A stretch of DNA of 17,820 nucleotides, from assembly GCA_964460935.1 (NCBI GenBank), contig CAYWSM010000068.1, positions 1 to 17,820 on the forward strand, written 5' to 3'. Below, one piece after another: positions 6,678 through 13,095 of this stretch. Made by a program: the position numbers and the translations under genes. Source of the stretch: DATMXP01 sp964460935. GTDB taxonomy: Bacteria; Acidobacteriota; Terriglobia; Terriglobales; Acidobacteriaceae. Each line of letters begins with the position of its first letter. The stretch's first letter is position 1. The notes under the pieces were generated by a model, which was given only the letters and a program-made list of their open reading frames with translations, had not been told where the DNA came from and made no database searches.

Positions 6678-7029
6678 TCTTAGGAAATAGCGTTCTTACC
6701 GCCCCGTGCAGGACTCTGCCGCCTACCGCCGCTACGATCGAGAAGGCAAGTCCGGCAAACGTTCCGGCGATCATGCCGCGGCTGGGACGCTGGCGCGTGA
6801 GGAGAGCAATGAATCCGGCGGCGGGCATGCTGAGTCCGACCACCAAGGCCCAGCGCCAAACGCGTTCCGGGCGCCTGTAGGCGAGGAACATGGTGAATCC
6901 GGTCACCATGAGAACGGAAAGGCTGGAGTCCTGGATGCGGATGTGGGTGTCTCCGCAGGCCGCGCCAAAGATGACGGCCAGCAACCAGTAGAGAGAGTCG
7001 GACTGTTTCCGGGAATTCAACCAAGACAT
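6670..7029 (-). CDS. Small integral membrane protein, unknown function
   Basis: A 119-aa protein I do not recognise. It starts at the ATG at 7029-7027 (MSWLNSRKQSDSLYWLLAV). Three or four hydrophobic segments are visible: YWLLAVIFGAACG, SVLMVTGFTMFLAY, WALVVGLSMPAAGFIALL and GMIAGTFAGLAFSIVAAVGG, with positively charged loops between (YRRPERVW, TRQRPSRG). An in-frame ATG at 7113 would add 28 residues, but part of that stretch is encoded by the palindrome at 7085-7103, so I prefer the shorter form. No strong ribosome binding site is seen. Its last codons, Ser-Glu-stop, are made from heptamer repeat sequence, so the C-terminus may have been reset by the repeat. Confidence 0.6.
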   Translation of the reverse strand: MSWLNSRKQSDSLYWLLAVIFGAACGDTHIRIQDSSLSVLMVTGFTMFLAYRRPERVWRWALVVGLSMPAAGFIALLTRQRPSRGMIAGTFAGLAFSIVAAVGGRVLHGAVRTLFPKSE

Positions 7030-7084
7030 TCTAAAACGCCAGGGTGTTTCGTGGGGCAACGCCAACAGCGCAATAAGCAATCTT

Positions 7085-7103
7085 CCCAGGACTGCGTCCT
7101 GGG
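7085..7103. repeat. Perfect short palindrome
   Basis: CCCAGGAC (7085-7092), loop TGC, GTCCTGGG (7096-7103) is a perfect 8-bp stem with a 3-base loop. It lies 60 bases before the DUF169 start and upstream of the minus-strand membrane protein. No T-run follows on either strand, so it is not a standard terminator; it resembles a REP-like palindrome. Confidence 0.6.
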
Positions 7104-7162
7104 CTACTCTCAATCATCCGCTGGGATTTAAGCTGCTATCATGCTGCGCGTGGGGAGCCGTC

Positions 7163-7870
7163 ATGCAACTATCGAACCTTGAGTCAACTTTGAAACAGCA
7201 TCTGGACCTGAAGCGGCGTCCGGTGGCGATTAGTTTCTTCGATGCCGCGCCCGCTGGAGTGCGGAAGTTCAGCGGAACGGCGCCGTCAGGGTGCAGCTAT
7301 TGGCGGCTGGCGGGCAATGGCGACTCGTTCTACACGGTGCCGAGCGACCACTTCAATTGTCCGATCGGGAGCCATACCCATTCGATCCAGCTTCCGGCCG
7401 AGCGACAGAAGGAACTGACGGACACGTTGTCGTTCATGTCGGACATTGGCTATGTGCGGATGGAGGAGGTCGGGAAGATTCCAACGCTTCCCAAGCAGCC
7501 GAACTACATCGCGTATGCGCCGTTGAGCGACGCGCCGAAGACGCCGGATGTGGTGATGTTTGTGGCGCAGCCGGGAAAAATGATGCTGCTGATGGAAGCC
7601 GCCGGGCGTGCGGGAGTGGCGGCATCGTTTCCCTCGCATGGGCGTCCGACGTGCATGGCGATCCCGAGCGCGCTGGCGAATGGCGCGGACAGCAGCACGG
7701 GTTGTGTGGGGAATCGCGTGTACACGGAAATTGGCGAAGATGAGCTTTACTTTGCGATTCGCGGATCGGACCTGGAGAAGGTGGTCGCCGAGTTGGAGAC
7801 GATCATGAACGCGAACAGCACCCTGCGGGAGTATCACCACACACGCAAGAAGGCGCTGACCAAGGACTAG
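7163..7870 (+). CDS. DUF169 family protein
   Basis: A 235-aa soluble protein of the DUF169 family, whose biochemical role is not established. The start ATG has GGGGAG 5 bases upstream (7152-7157). Family blocks include LKRRPVAISFFDAAP at about 16-30, SGCSYWRLA, FNCPIGSHTH, the central APLSDAPKTPDVVMFVAQP, GRPTCMAIP and STGCVGNRVYTEIGEDELYF. Four cysteines (44, 66, 164, 181) all lie in these conserved blocks, which suggests metal or cofactor binding, but no such ligand is shown. It has no signal peptide or membrane segment. It appears to be a single gene, followed by a nonamer repeat and then the dehydrogenase gene 205 bases away. Confidence 0.85.
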   Translation: MQLSNLESTLKQHLDLKRRPVAISFFDAAPAGVRKFSGTAPSGCSYWRLAGNGDSFYTVPSDHFNCPIGSHTHSIQLPAERQKELTDTLSFMSDIGYVRMEEVGKIPTLPKQPNYIAYAPLSDAPKTPDVVMFVAQPGKMMLLMEAAGRAGVAASFPSHGRPTCMAIPSALANGADSSTGCVGNRVYTEIGEDELYFAIRGSDLEKVVAELETIMNANSTLREYHHTRKKALTKD

Positions 7871-7892
7871 AAGTGGTTGGGAAAGATCTGTT

Positions 7893-7929
7893 CACGCGGA
7901 TAACGCGGATGGAACGGATTTTCGCGGAT
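7893..7929 (+). repeat. Nonamer repeat array (4 units)
   Basis: Units CACGCGGAT, AACGCGGAT, GGAACGGAT and TTTCGCGGAT share the pattern NNCGCGGAT at a period of 9 (last step 10). They begin 22 bases after the DUF169 stop. An inverted copy at 7947-7962 could pair with part of the array. Confidence 0.7.
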
Positions 7930-7946
7930 TGTTGAAGAGAAAGATC

Positions 7947-7962
7947 AAAATCCGCGTTCATC
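7947..7962 (-). repeat. Inverted nonamer copy
   Basis: On the minus strand this reads GATGAACGCGGATTTT, the same units as 7902-7922 in opposite orientation (GATGGAACGGATTTT there). Together they could form a stem in transcripts running off the DUF169 gene. The rest of the gap to 8075 holds nothing I recognise. Confidence 0.6.
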
Positions 7963-8075
7963 TAATGCGTTACGCTTCTTTCAAAGATTTCCTCTACAAC
8001 AAAAAGACTGACAGCGGTTCCTGAACCCACCCTGCCAATAGACGGCGAGGATGTTACACCGGCAGACTGAAATCG

Positions 8076-9074
8076 ATGCGCGCCATTGTTCTCGATCAGC
8101 AGCGTTCCATTGACGAGTCTCCGCTCGAAGTCCGCGATGTCCCCCTGCCAGAACCGGGCCCCAACCAAATCCGCGTGAAGGTTCATTGTTGTGGGCTGTG
8201 CCACACCGACCTGCATGTCATTGAAGGTGACCTGACACCGCACAAGCTGCCGCTCATTCCCGGACATCAGATCGTGGGTACGGTGGAGAAAACCGGTAAA
8301 GAAGTGAAGAAGTTTCACCACGGCGACCGCGTGGGGATTCCGTGGCTGCACCGCACCGATAACACTTGCGATTTCTGCCGGCGAGGGTTGGAAAACCTTT
8401 GCGAGCACGGACAGTTCACCGGGTACGACGTGGACGGCGGTTATGCCGAGTTCACGGTGGTGGACGAAGATTTCGCATATCCAATTCCGCCGCAGTTCAC
8501 GAATGAGAGCGCAGCGCCGTTACTCTGCGCGGGAATCATCGGCTACCGGTCGTATCGGTTGACGGGCATTCGGCGGGGCGAGCGGCTGGGACTGTATGGG
8601 TTCGGCGCTTCGGCGCACATCGTGATTCAGTTTGCGCGTTGCCTGGGAAACGAAGTGTACGTCTTCACGCGCAGCGAAAATCATCGCAAGTACGCGGAAG
8701 AGTTGGGCGCCGTGTGGGCAGGCCAAGCGGAGGACGATCCTCCCAACCCGCTCGACGCGGCGATCATCTTCGCGCCAGCGGGACAACTGGTTCCCGCCGC
8801 GCTGCAAGCGACGCGCAAGGGCGGAACGGTAGCGTGCGCAGGGATCGTGATGTCGGACATTCCGAGCATGGAGTACGACCTTCTGTATCAGGAGCGCGTT
8901 CTGCGCAGCGTGGCCAACAGCACCCGACAAGACGCGCGGGAGTTTCTCGAACTGGCCGGCAAGGTGCCGGTCCGGACCGAAGTGCAGATCTATGGTTTGA
9001 ACGATACGAACCGCGCGCTTCAGGACTTGAAACACAGCCGAATCAACGGGGCAGGAGTTATTAGAATCGGGTGA
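8076..9074 (+). CDS. Zinc-dependent alcohol dehydrogenase family protein
   Basis: A 332-aa medium-chain dehydrogenase/reductase that should oxidise an alcohol or reduce an aldehyde with NAD(P). Catalytic zinc ligands are Cys42 (GLCHTDLH), His64 (IPGHQIVG) and Cys151 (LLCAGIIGY). The structural zinc loop is unusual: it reads TDNTCDFCRRGLENLC, so the first of the usual four cysteines is Asp95 and only Cys98, Cys101 and Cys109 remain. The nucleotide-binding turn is GFGASAHI, a variant of GxGxxG seen in this subfamily. No clear ribosome binding site precedes the ATG. The stop codon is built from the start of an octamer repeat array. Substrate unknown. Confidence 0.9.
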   Translation: MRAIVLDQQRSIDESPLEVRDVPLPEPGPNQIRVKVHCCGLCHTDLHVIEGDLTPHKLPLIPGHQIVGTVEKTGKEVKKFHHGDRVGIPWLHRTDNTCDFCRRGLENLCEHGQFTGYDVDGGYAEFTVVDEDFAYPIPPQFTNESAAPLLCAGIIGYRSYRLTGIRRGERLGLYGFGASAHIVIQFARCLGNEVYVFTRSENHRKYAEELGAVWAGQAEDDPPNPLDAAIIFAPAGQLVPAALQATRKGGTVACAGIVMSDIPSMEYDLLYQERVLRSVANSTRQDAREFLELAGKVPVRTEVQIYGLNDTNRALQDLKHSRINGAGVIRIG

Positions 9075-9121
9075 TCAGGTGATCTGAATATCTGGTTATC
9101 TGAATAGTGAACTATCGAGTT
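9066..9121 (+). repeat. Octamer repeat array at the end of the dehydrogenase gene (5 good units plus 2 weak)
   Basis: Contiguous units are ATCGGGTG, ATCAGGTG, ATCTGAAT, ATCTGGTT, ATCTGAAT, then diverged AGTGAACT and ATCGAGTT. The unit is the same as at 4710-4845; 9082-9105 matches the reverse complement of 4790-4813 at 22 of 24 positions. The first unit codes for the final Ile-Gly of the dehydrogenase, and the TGA stop spans units 1 and 2. Confidence 0.85.
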
Positions 9122-9177
9122 CTTACGAATACCACAAACAAATAAATAGCTTGCCTCGGTTGGTAGACTAACCCTCT

Positions 9178-10413
9178 ATGCACCTGCTACCTGGCGATGT
9201 TCATCTCATCGCGGGCATCATCATCTTTATTGCGAGCTATGTTGTCTTCGCCTTCGGGAAATTCCCGGGGATGAAGATCGACCGCCCGGGGATGGCGATT
9301 ATCGGGGCGGTGCTGATGGTGGCGTTCCGGGTGGTGACGGCCAAGGACGCCTTGCGGTCCGTCGATTTCGCTACAATCGTCCTGCTGTTTTCGATGATGC
9401 TGGTGGTGGCGAACCTGCACCTGGTCGGGTTGTTCGACATGGTGGCGGCGTTCGTGGTGAAACGCCTTGGGCCGTCCCATTTGCTGCCGGCGGTAATCAT
9501 CAGTACTGGAGTGCTCTCGGCATTCTTCGTCAACGACATCATCTGCCTGGTGATGGTACCGATTGTGTTACAGATCACGAAGCGCATGGGGGTGCGGCCG
9601 ATGGCGTACCTGCTGGCCGTGGCCACGGCGTCAAACATCGGTAGCGTGGCGACGATCACTGGGAATCCGCAGAACATATTGATCGGCTCGTATTCGGGGA
9701 TTTCGTACCGGAGCTTTTTGGCCCACCTGGGGCCAATTGCTGCCTTTGGATTGTTCATCGACTGGGCGGTGTTGCATTGGATGTTCCGCGATACACGCGA
9801 GCGACCGTTGGCACAAAACGATCAGGCAAAGTCGCCGGCGCGGCCGCTGGGAAATCTGCTGAAGGGTGCGATCGTAGTGGCGGTTGTCATCAGCGGATTC
9901 CTGATTGGCTTTCCTCCGCCGTTGGTAGCGGCCGTAGGCGCGGCGATCATTCTCATCAGCCGCAGCATGGAACCGCGCCTGGTGTATGACGAAGTGGATT
10001 GGGGTCTGCTGGTGTTCTTCGTTGGGCTGTTTGTGATCGTCGGCGGGGCGGAAAAGGTCGGAATCGTGGCAGGCATGCTCGATGTGGTGCAGACCTGGAA
10101 CCTGCACAATGCCGGAATTTTTGCCATCGTGACGGCGGTGATGTCGAATCTGGTCAGCAATGTTCCGGCGGTAATGCTGCTGAAATCGGTGATCCCGCAA
10201 TTCCCCGACCCGCACCGCGCATGGTTGCTGCTGGCTATGGCGAGCACGCTGGCGGGAAATCTGACGATTACGGGATCGATTGCCAACATTATTGTGGTGG
10301 AGCGAGCGCGGGCAGAAGTAAAGATCAGCTTCAAAAACTACTTGCGGGCTGGTGTGCCAATCACGATCGCAACGCTCGCGGTCGGAACCGCGTGGCTATG
10401 GCTGGTCAACTAA
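9178..10413 (+). CDS. ArsB/SLC13-type (ion transporter superfamily) membrane permease
   Basis: A 411-aa inner-membrane protein with about ten or more hydrophobic segments and short loops. The two inverted halves of the IT superfamily are visible through their paired motifs: GNPQN at residues 162-166 (ATASNIGSVATITGNPQNIL) and SNVPAVMLL plus GSIANIIV at about 366-373 in the second half. Relatives include ArsB arsenite permeases, NhaD antiporters and SLC13/CitM carboxylate or sulfate carriers; sequence alone does not fix the substrate. No arsR or arsC is nearby, which argues against an arsenic operon. There is no ribosome binding site; TAGACT at 9164-9169 ends 8 bases before the ATG, so a leaderless transcript is possible. 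Its stop overlaps the stop of the minus-strand microprotein gene. Confidence 0.85.
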   Translation: MHLLPGDVHLIAGIIIFIASYVVFAFGKFPGMKIDRPGMAIIGAVLMVAFRVVTAKDALRSVDFATIVLLFSMMLVVANLHLVGLFDMVAAFVVKRLGPSHLLPAVIISTGVLSAFFVNDIICLVMVPIVLQITKRMGVRPMAYLLAVATASNIGSVATITGNPQNILIGSYSGISYRSFLAHLGPIAAFGLFIDWAVLHWMFRDTRERPLAQNDQAKSPARPLGNLLKGAIVVAVVISGFLIGFPPPLVAAVGAAIILISRSMEPRLVYDEVDWGLLVFFVGLFVIVGGAEKVGIVAGMLDVVQTWNLHNAGIFAIVTAVMSNLVSNVPAVMLLKSVIPQFPDPHRAWLLLAMASTLAGNLTITGSIANIIVVERARAEVKISFKNYLRAGVPITIATLAVGTAWLWLVN

Positions 10414-10589
10414 GCCTGGGGGTACCGATCGCGTGGCAGGTGTCCTTTGTGGCGGTTCTTGTGCCGAGTGTGATGGTGCTTCCGGTGTTTGGTGGAAGAC
10501 GCGCTGGCTTGTTTCCCGGAAGGATAGGTTTGGGCAAACAAGGGCAAGGAAACGAAGGCTGCGATCACGGCAATCCATAAAAACCGCAT
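10410..10589 (-). CDS. Small secreted His/Lys/Arg-rich protein
   Basis: A 59-aa reading frame on the minus strand from ATG at 10589-10587, with GGAGGA 4 bases upstream (10598-10593), the best ribosome binding site in this part of the window. Residues 1-19 form a signal peptide (MRFLWIAVIAAFVSLPLFA) with a likely cut before Gln20. The mature part is small and very basic: 7 His, 5 Lys and 5 Arg in 40 residues, concentrated in STKHRKHHHTRHKNRHKGH. Such His clusters can bind metals, but function is unknown and I recognise no family. It converges on the permease gene, and the two stop codons overlap (10410-10413). The good ribosome binding site plus signal peptide make chance unlikely. Confidence 0.72.
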   Translation of the reverse strand: MRFLWIAVIAAFVSLPLFAQTYPSGKQASASSTKHRKHHHTRHKNRHKGHLPRDRYPQA

Positions 10590-10723
10590 AGTTTCCTCCG
10601 TTGGGCGAACATTACTTCACGTAGCTGTCGGTCGTCCAGCGACGTCTTATTTCCGGCGGTAACGTTGGACTGATATAAACGTTGGATACTCGTTCCAGGA
10701 CCAAAGTTTTACTCGGAGACCTA

Positions 10724-12001
10724 ATGCCAACTCGACGCCAGTTTCTGCAGTCCAGTGCTGCTCTGACTGCGGGACTCGCCACGGCTCACACACCGCTGGC
10801 TGCTGAACAAAAACCCTTGCCACCTTCGATCGTTTCGCTTACCTCGATGAAACATCTGGCTCAGCCGATTACGGCCGAGGAGCGTCGCAGCCGCATCGAG
10901 CGGGCGCGCCAACTGATGGCGGAAAACAAGCTTGATGCCATCGTGCTCGGTAGCGGCACATCACTGGTGTACTTCAGCGGAATCCACTGGTGGCCGAGCG
11001 AACGATTCTTTGCCATGGTGCTTCCGGCAAAGGGCGAGGCGTTCTACGTAAGCCCAGCCTTCGAGGAAGACCGGGCCCAGGAACAGATCTCGCGCGGTCC
11101 ATTGGGTCACTCGGCGGACGTGCGAACGTGGCAGGAGGACGAGAATCCGTACATCCGGCTGGCCGAGGGACTGAAGGATCGCGGACTCAGTTCGGGAAAA
11201 GTGGGAATCGAAGAAACCACGTACTTTGTCTTCAGCGACAACACTGCCCGCGAGACACCAACGCTGACAACCGTAAGCGCCACTCCCGTGACCGCCGGAT
11301 GTCGCATGATCAAGAGCGAGCACGAACGGGAACTCATGCGGCTGGCGAACAAAGTCACGCTCAAAGCGTACGAAGCGGCGTGGAAAGCGCTGCGTCCGGG
11401 GATGACCGACCACGAGTTTGCCGCGTCGATTTCGGCGGCGCACGAGCAACTCGGGTTTTCCGGAGGCGCGATGGTGCTGGTCGGCAAGTATTCGGCGCTT
11501 CCCCATGGAACCATCAATCCGGAGACAATCCAGGAAGACAAGATCGTCCTGATCGACGGCGGCTGCCGCGTGGAAGGATACGAGTCCGACATCAGCCGGA
11601 CTTTCATCCTGGGAAAGCCCACGGACAAGATGAAACGCGTGTTTGACCTGGTTCACCGGGCACAACAGGCCGCAATTGCGGCTGCGATGCCGGGCTCACC
11701 ATGCGGTGACGTGGACGACGCTGCCCGTAAGGTGATCACTGACGGCGGTTTCGGTCCCGACTACAAATTCTTCTCCCACCGCCTTGGACATGGGATCGGG
11801 ATGGACGGACACGAGTGGCCCTACCTGGTCCGCGGCAACAAATTACCGTTGCAGAAGAACATGACATTCAGCGACGAGCCGGGGATCTACATCCAAGGCG
11901 AGTTTGGAGTCCGGCTGGAGGATGACCAGATCATCACCGAGAAGGGCGGCGAATTGATGACGCCGCAGAGCCCATCGCTCGAAAAGCCGTTTGCATCCTG
12001 A
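10724..12001 (+). CDS. M24 family Xaa-Pro peptidase with Tat signal
   Basis: A 425-aa metallopeptidase of the pita-bread fold, expected to remove N-terminal residues next to proline. The ATG at 10724 was chosen over a TTG at 10682: GGAG lies at 10715-10718 and the product then begins MPTRRQFLQSSAALTAGL, a twin-arginine export signal, so it acts in the periplasm. A creatinase-type N-terminal domain covers about 50-185. The five metal ligands of the catalytic domain are all present: Asp278 (LIDGG), Asp289 (SDISRTF), His356 (HRLGHGIGMDGHE), Glu385 (SDEPGIY) and Glu399 (VRLEDD), so it should be active. It stands alone, divergent from the His-rich microprotein, with a 134-base shared upstream region. 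Confidence 0.92.
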   Translation: MPTRRQFLQSSAALTAGLATAHTPLAAEQKPLPPSIVSLTSMKHLAQPITAEERRSRIERARQLMAENKLDAIVLGSGTSLVYFSGIHWWPSERFFAMVLPAKGEAFYVSPAFEEDRAQEQISRGPLGHSADVRTWQEDENPYIRLAEGLKDRGLSSGKVGIEETTYFVFSDNTARETPTLTTVSATPVTAGCRMIKSEHERELMRLANKVTLKAYEAAWKALRPGMTDHEFAASISAAHEQLGFSGGAMVLVGKYSALPHGTINPETIQEDKIVLIDGGCRVEGYESDISRTFILGKPTDKMKRVFDLVHRAQQAAIAAAMPGSPCGDVDDAARKVITDGGFGPDYKFFSHRLGHGIGMDGHEWPYLVRGNKLPLQKNMTFSDEPGIYIQGEFGVRLEDDQIITEKGGELMTPQSPSLEKPFAS

Positions 12002-12715
12002 GCAACTGGAAACTGCTATTTAAGATCTGGAGCCAGCCACGTAGGAACTACGCCTATCGGTGGCGGCCTAGCTTTTTCGAGATGGCAGCTTTGTTGACCA
12101 CAAACTCAACTTTCCGCTTGAACCCGTTTGGCTTTTGTTGTCTCATACGGCGATTTCAAACGGCCCGGTCTTGACGTTCTTGCCGGTGGTTCACTATGTG
12201 GCGCGAAACTCAATGCGGAACGCCGGAACTGCAATTCCCCGACGACTGGCAGGATTCGCGATCACGTCACACCATATATGTGACGAGCGACACAGACTCT
12301 TGGTACCACGTACCCGCAGAATCCACGCCACCGATACGAAAGGGATGCGCGTTAATCGTGTTCCGCAGGAGGCCCTTGCCGATGTCTGGGCGGCTTGATT
12401 TCAAGTTGCTAATCCCGGGGCACTTCCATGGTCTCGCTTCCATCAAGACGCGACCTCCGCTCCTGTCCTCCGCAACGCGTCCTGGAATTTCCGGTGCGCC
12501 GGATTGCGCGAGACTTGGCGGCATGAACGCGCTCCCTTTGTACGGAATAGAAGGCTTTTCATATACGTTTCGGATTTATTCATCGTTTCCAGGTTCGTTC
12601 GGCAAGACAAGCAAAAGCAGCAGTTAGGAGTACTCGAAACCGGCTTCCCTTTGCCTTTCATTAATTTCGCCAAGAGAAACGGACGAGTGTTCCTACCTGG
12701 ACCCGAGGAGGAGCC
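12002..12715. other. 714-base gap without a recognised gene
   Basis: Open frames of 85-143 codons exist here on both strands, but none has a ribosome binding site, a domain or protein-like composition that I recognise. The one clear structural element is the inverted repeat at 12265-12285. The stretch may hold the promoter and regulatory region of the acetate cluster downstream, an RNA gene, or remains of a decayed gene. I searched by eye for a sigma-54 type GG-N10-GC promoter near the 3' part and found no convincing one. Confidence 0.5.
12265..12285. promoter_or_regulatory. Inverted repeat, possible operator
   Basis: CGTCACA (12265-12271), spacer CCATATA, TGTGACG (12279-12285) is a perfect 7-bp dyad with a 7-base spacer, inside the long gap before the acetate genes. 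It could be a dimer-binding operator or a small hairpin. The half-sites are in the opposite order to a CRP site (TGTGA then TCACA), so I do not call it CRP. Confidence 0.35.
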
Positions 12716-13093
12716 ATGGCGCTTGAAGCCAAAAAGCCGGCCACGATGCCGGGTAAGTCCGAAGCCAGTTCCGCCCAACCCGCCCATGACGTGTGGGATC
12801 GCGTGGCAGGAATGGACGAATTCCGCAGCCTGTTGAAGGCGCGGGCTGCGTTCGTCGTTCCAGCCGTGATCGTCTTCGTCGTGTACTACTTCCTGCTGCC
12901 GATCTCCGTCGGCTACTTTCCCGAGTTCATGGACAAGCGAGTGGGTCCGGTGAACCTGGCGTACCTCTTTGCGCTGTCTCAGTTCTTTGTGGCATGGCTG
13001 ATCGCGTGGTTGTATGTGCGCGCCGCACGCAAATTTGACGATTACGGAAGCCGCATCATCCAGAACGTCGAGAAGCACCAAGGAGGCCGCTAG
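12716..13093 (+). CDS. DUF485 (YjcH-type) membrane protein, partner of the acetate symporter
   Basis: A 125-aa protein with an Ala/Pro/Lys-rich N-terminal tail (about 1-25), then the DUF485 domain: VAGMDEFRSLLKARAAFVVP leading into a first membrane segment (AVIVFVVYYFLLPI) and a second (LAYLFALSQFFVAWLIAWLY), ending in a charged tail. E. coli YjcH has the same layout and is encoded with ActP. GAGGAGGAG at 12705-12713 gives a strong ribosome binding site. The symporter starts 2 bases after its stop, and the symporter's AGGAGG (13081-13086) lies inside this gene, so the two are translated from one mRNA. Its exact role in transport is unknown. Confidence 0.87.
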   Translation: MALEAKKPATMPGKSEASSAQPAHDVWDRVAGMDEFRSLLKARAAFVVPAVIVFVVYYFLLPISVGYFPEFMDKRVGPVNLAYLFALSQFFVAWLIAWLYVRAARKFDDYGSRIIQNVEKHQGGR

Positions 13094-13095
13094 CC

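Noticed and set aside
9178..10413. Arsenic resistance operon
   Set aside because: The permease belongs to a superfamily that includes ArsB, but no arsR, arsC or arsA is present and the motif GNPQN does not fix the substrate.
12110..12202. Minus-strand 30-codon frame MRQQKPNGFKRKVEF...
   Set aside because: No ribosome binding site and too short to judge; composition is plausible but nothing supports expression.
12265..12285. CRP/FNR-type binding site
   Set aside because: Half-sites are in the reverse order (TCACA first, then TGTGA), so it does not match the CRP consensus.
12196..12627. Open frame of 143 codons on the plus strand in the long gap
   Set aside because: No ribosome binding site, no recognisable domain, and Ser/Pro/Arg-rich composition like an untranslated frame; overlapping frames on both strands are equally long.
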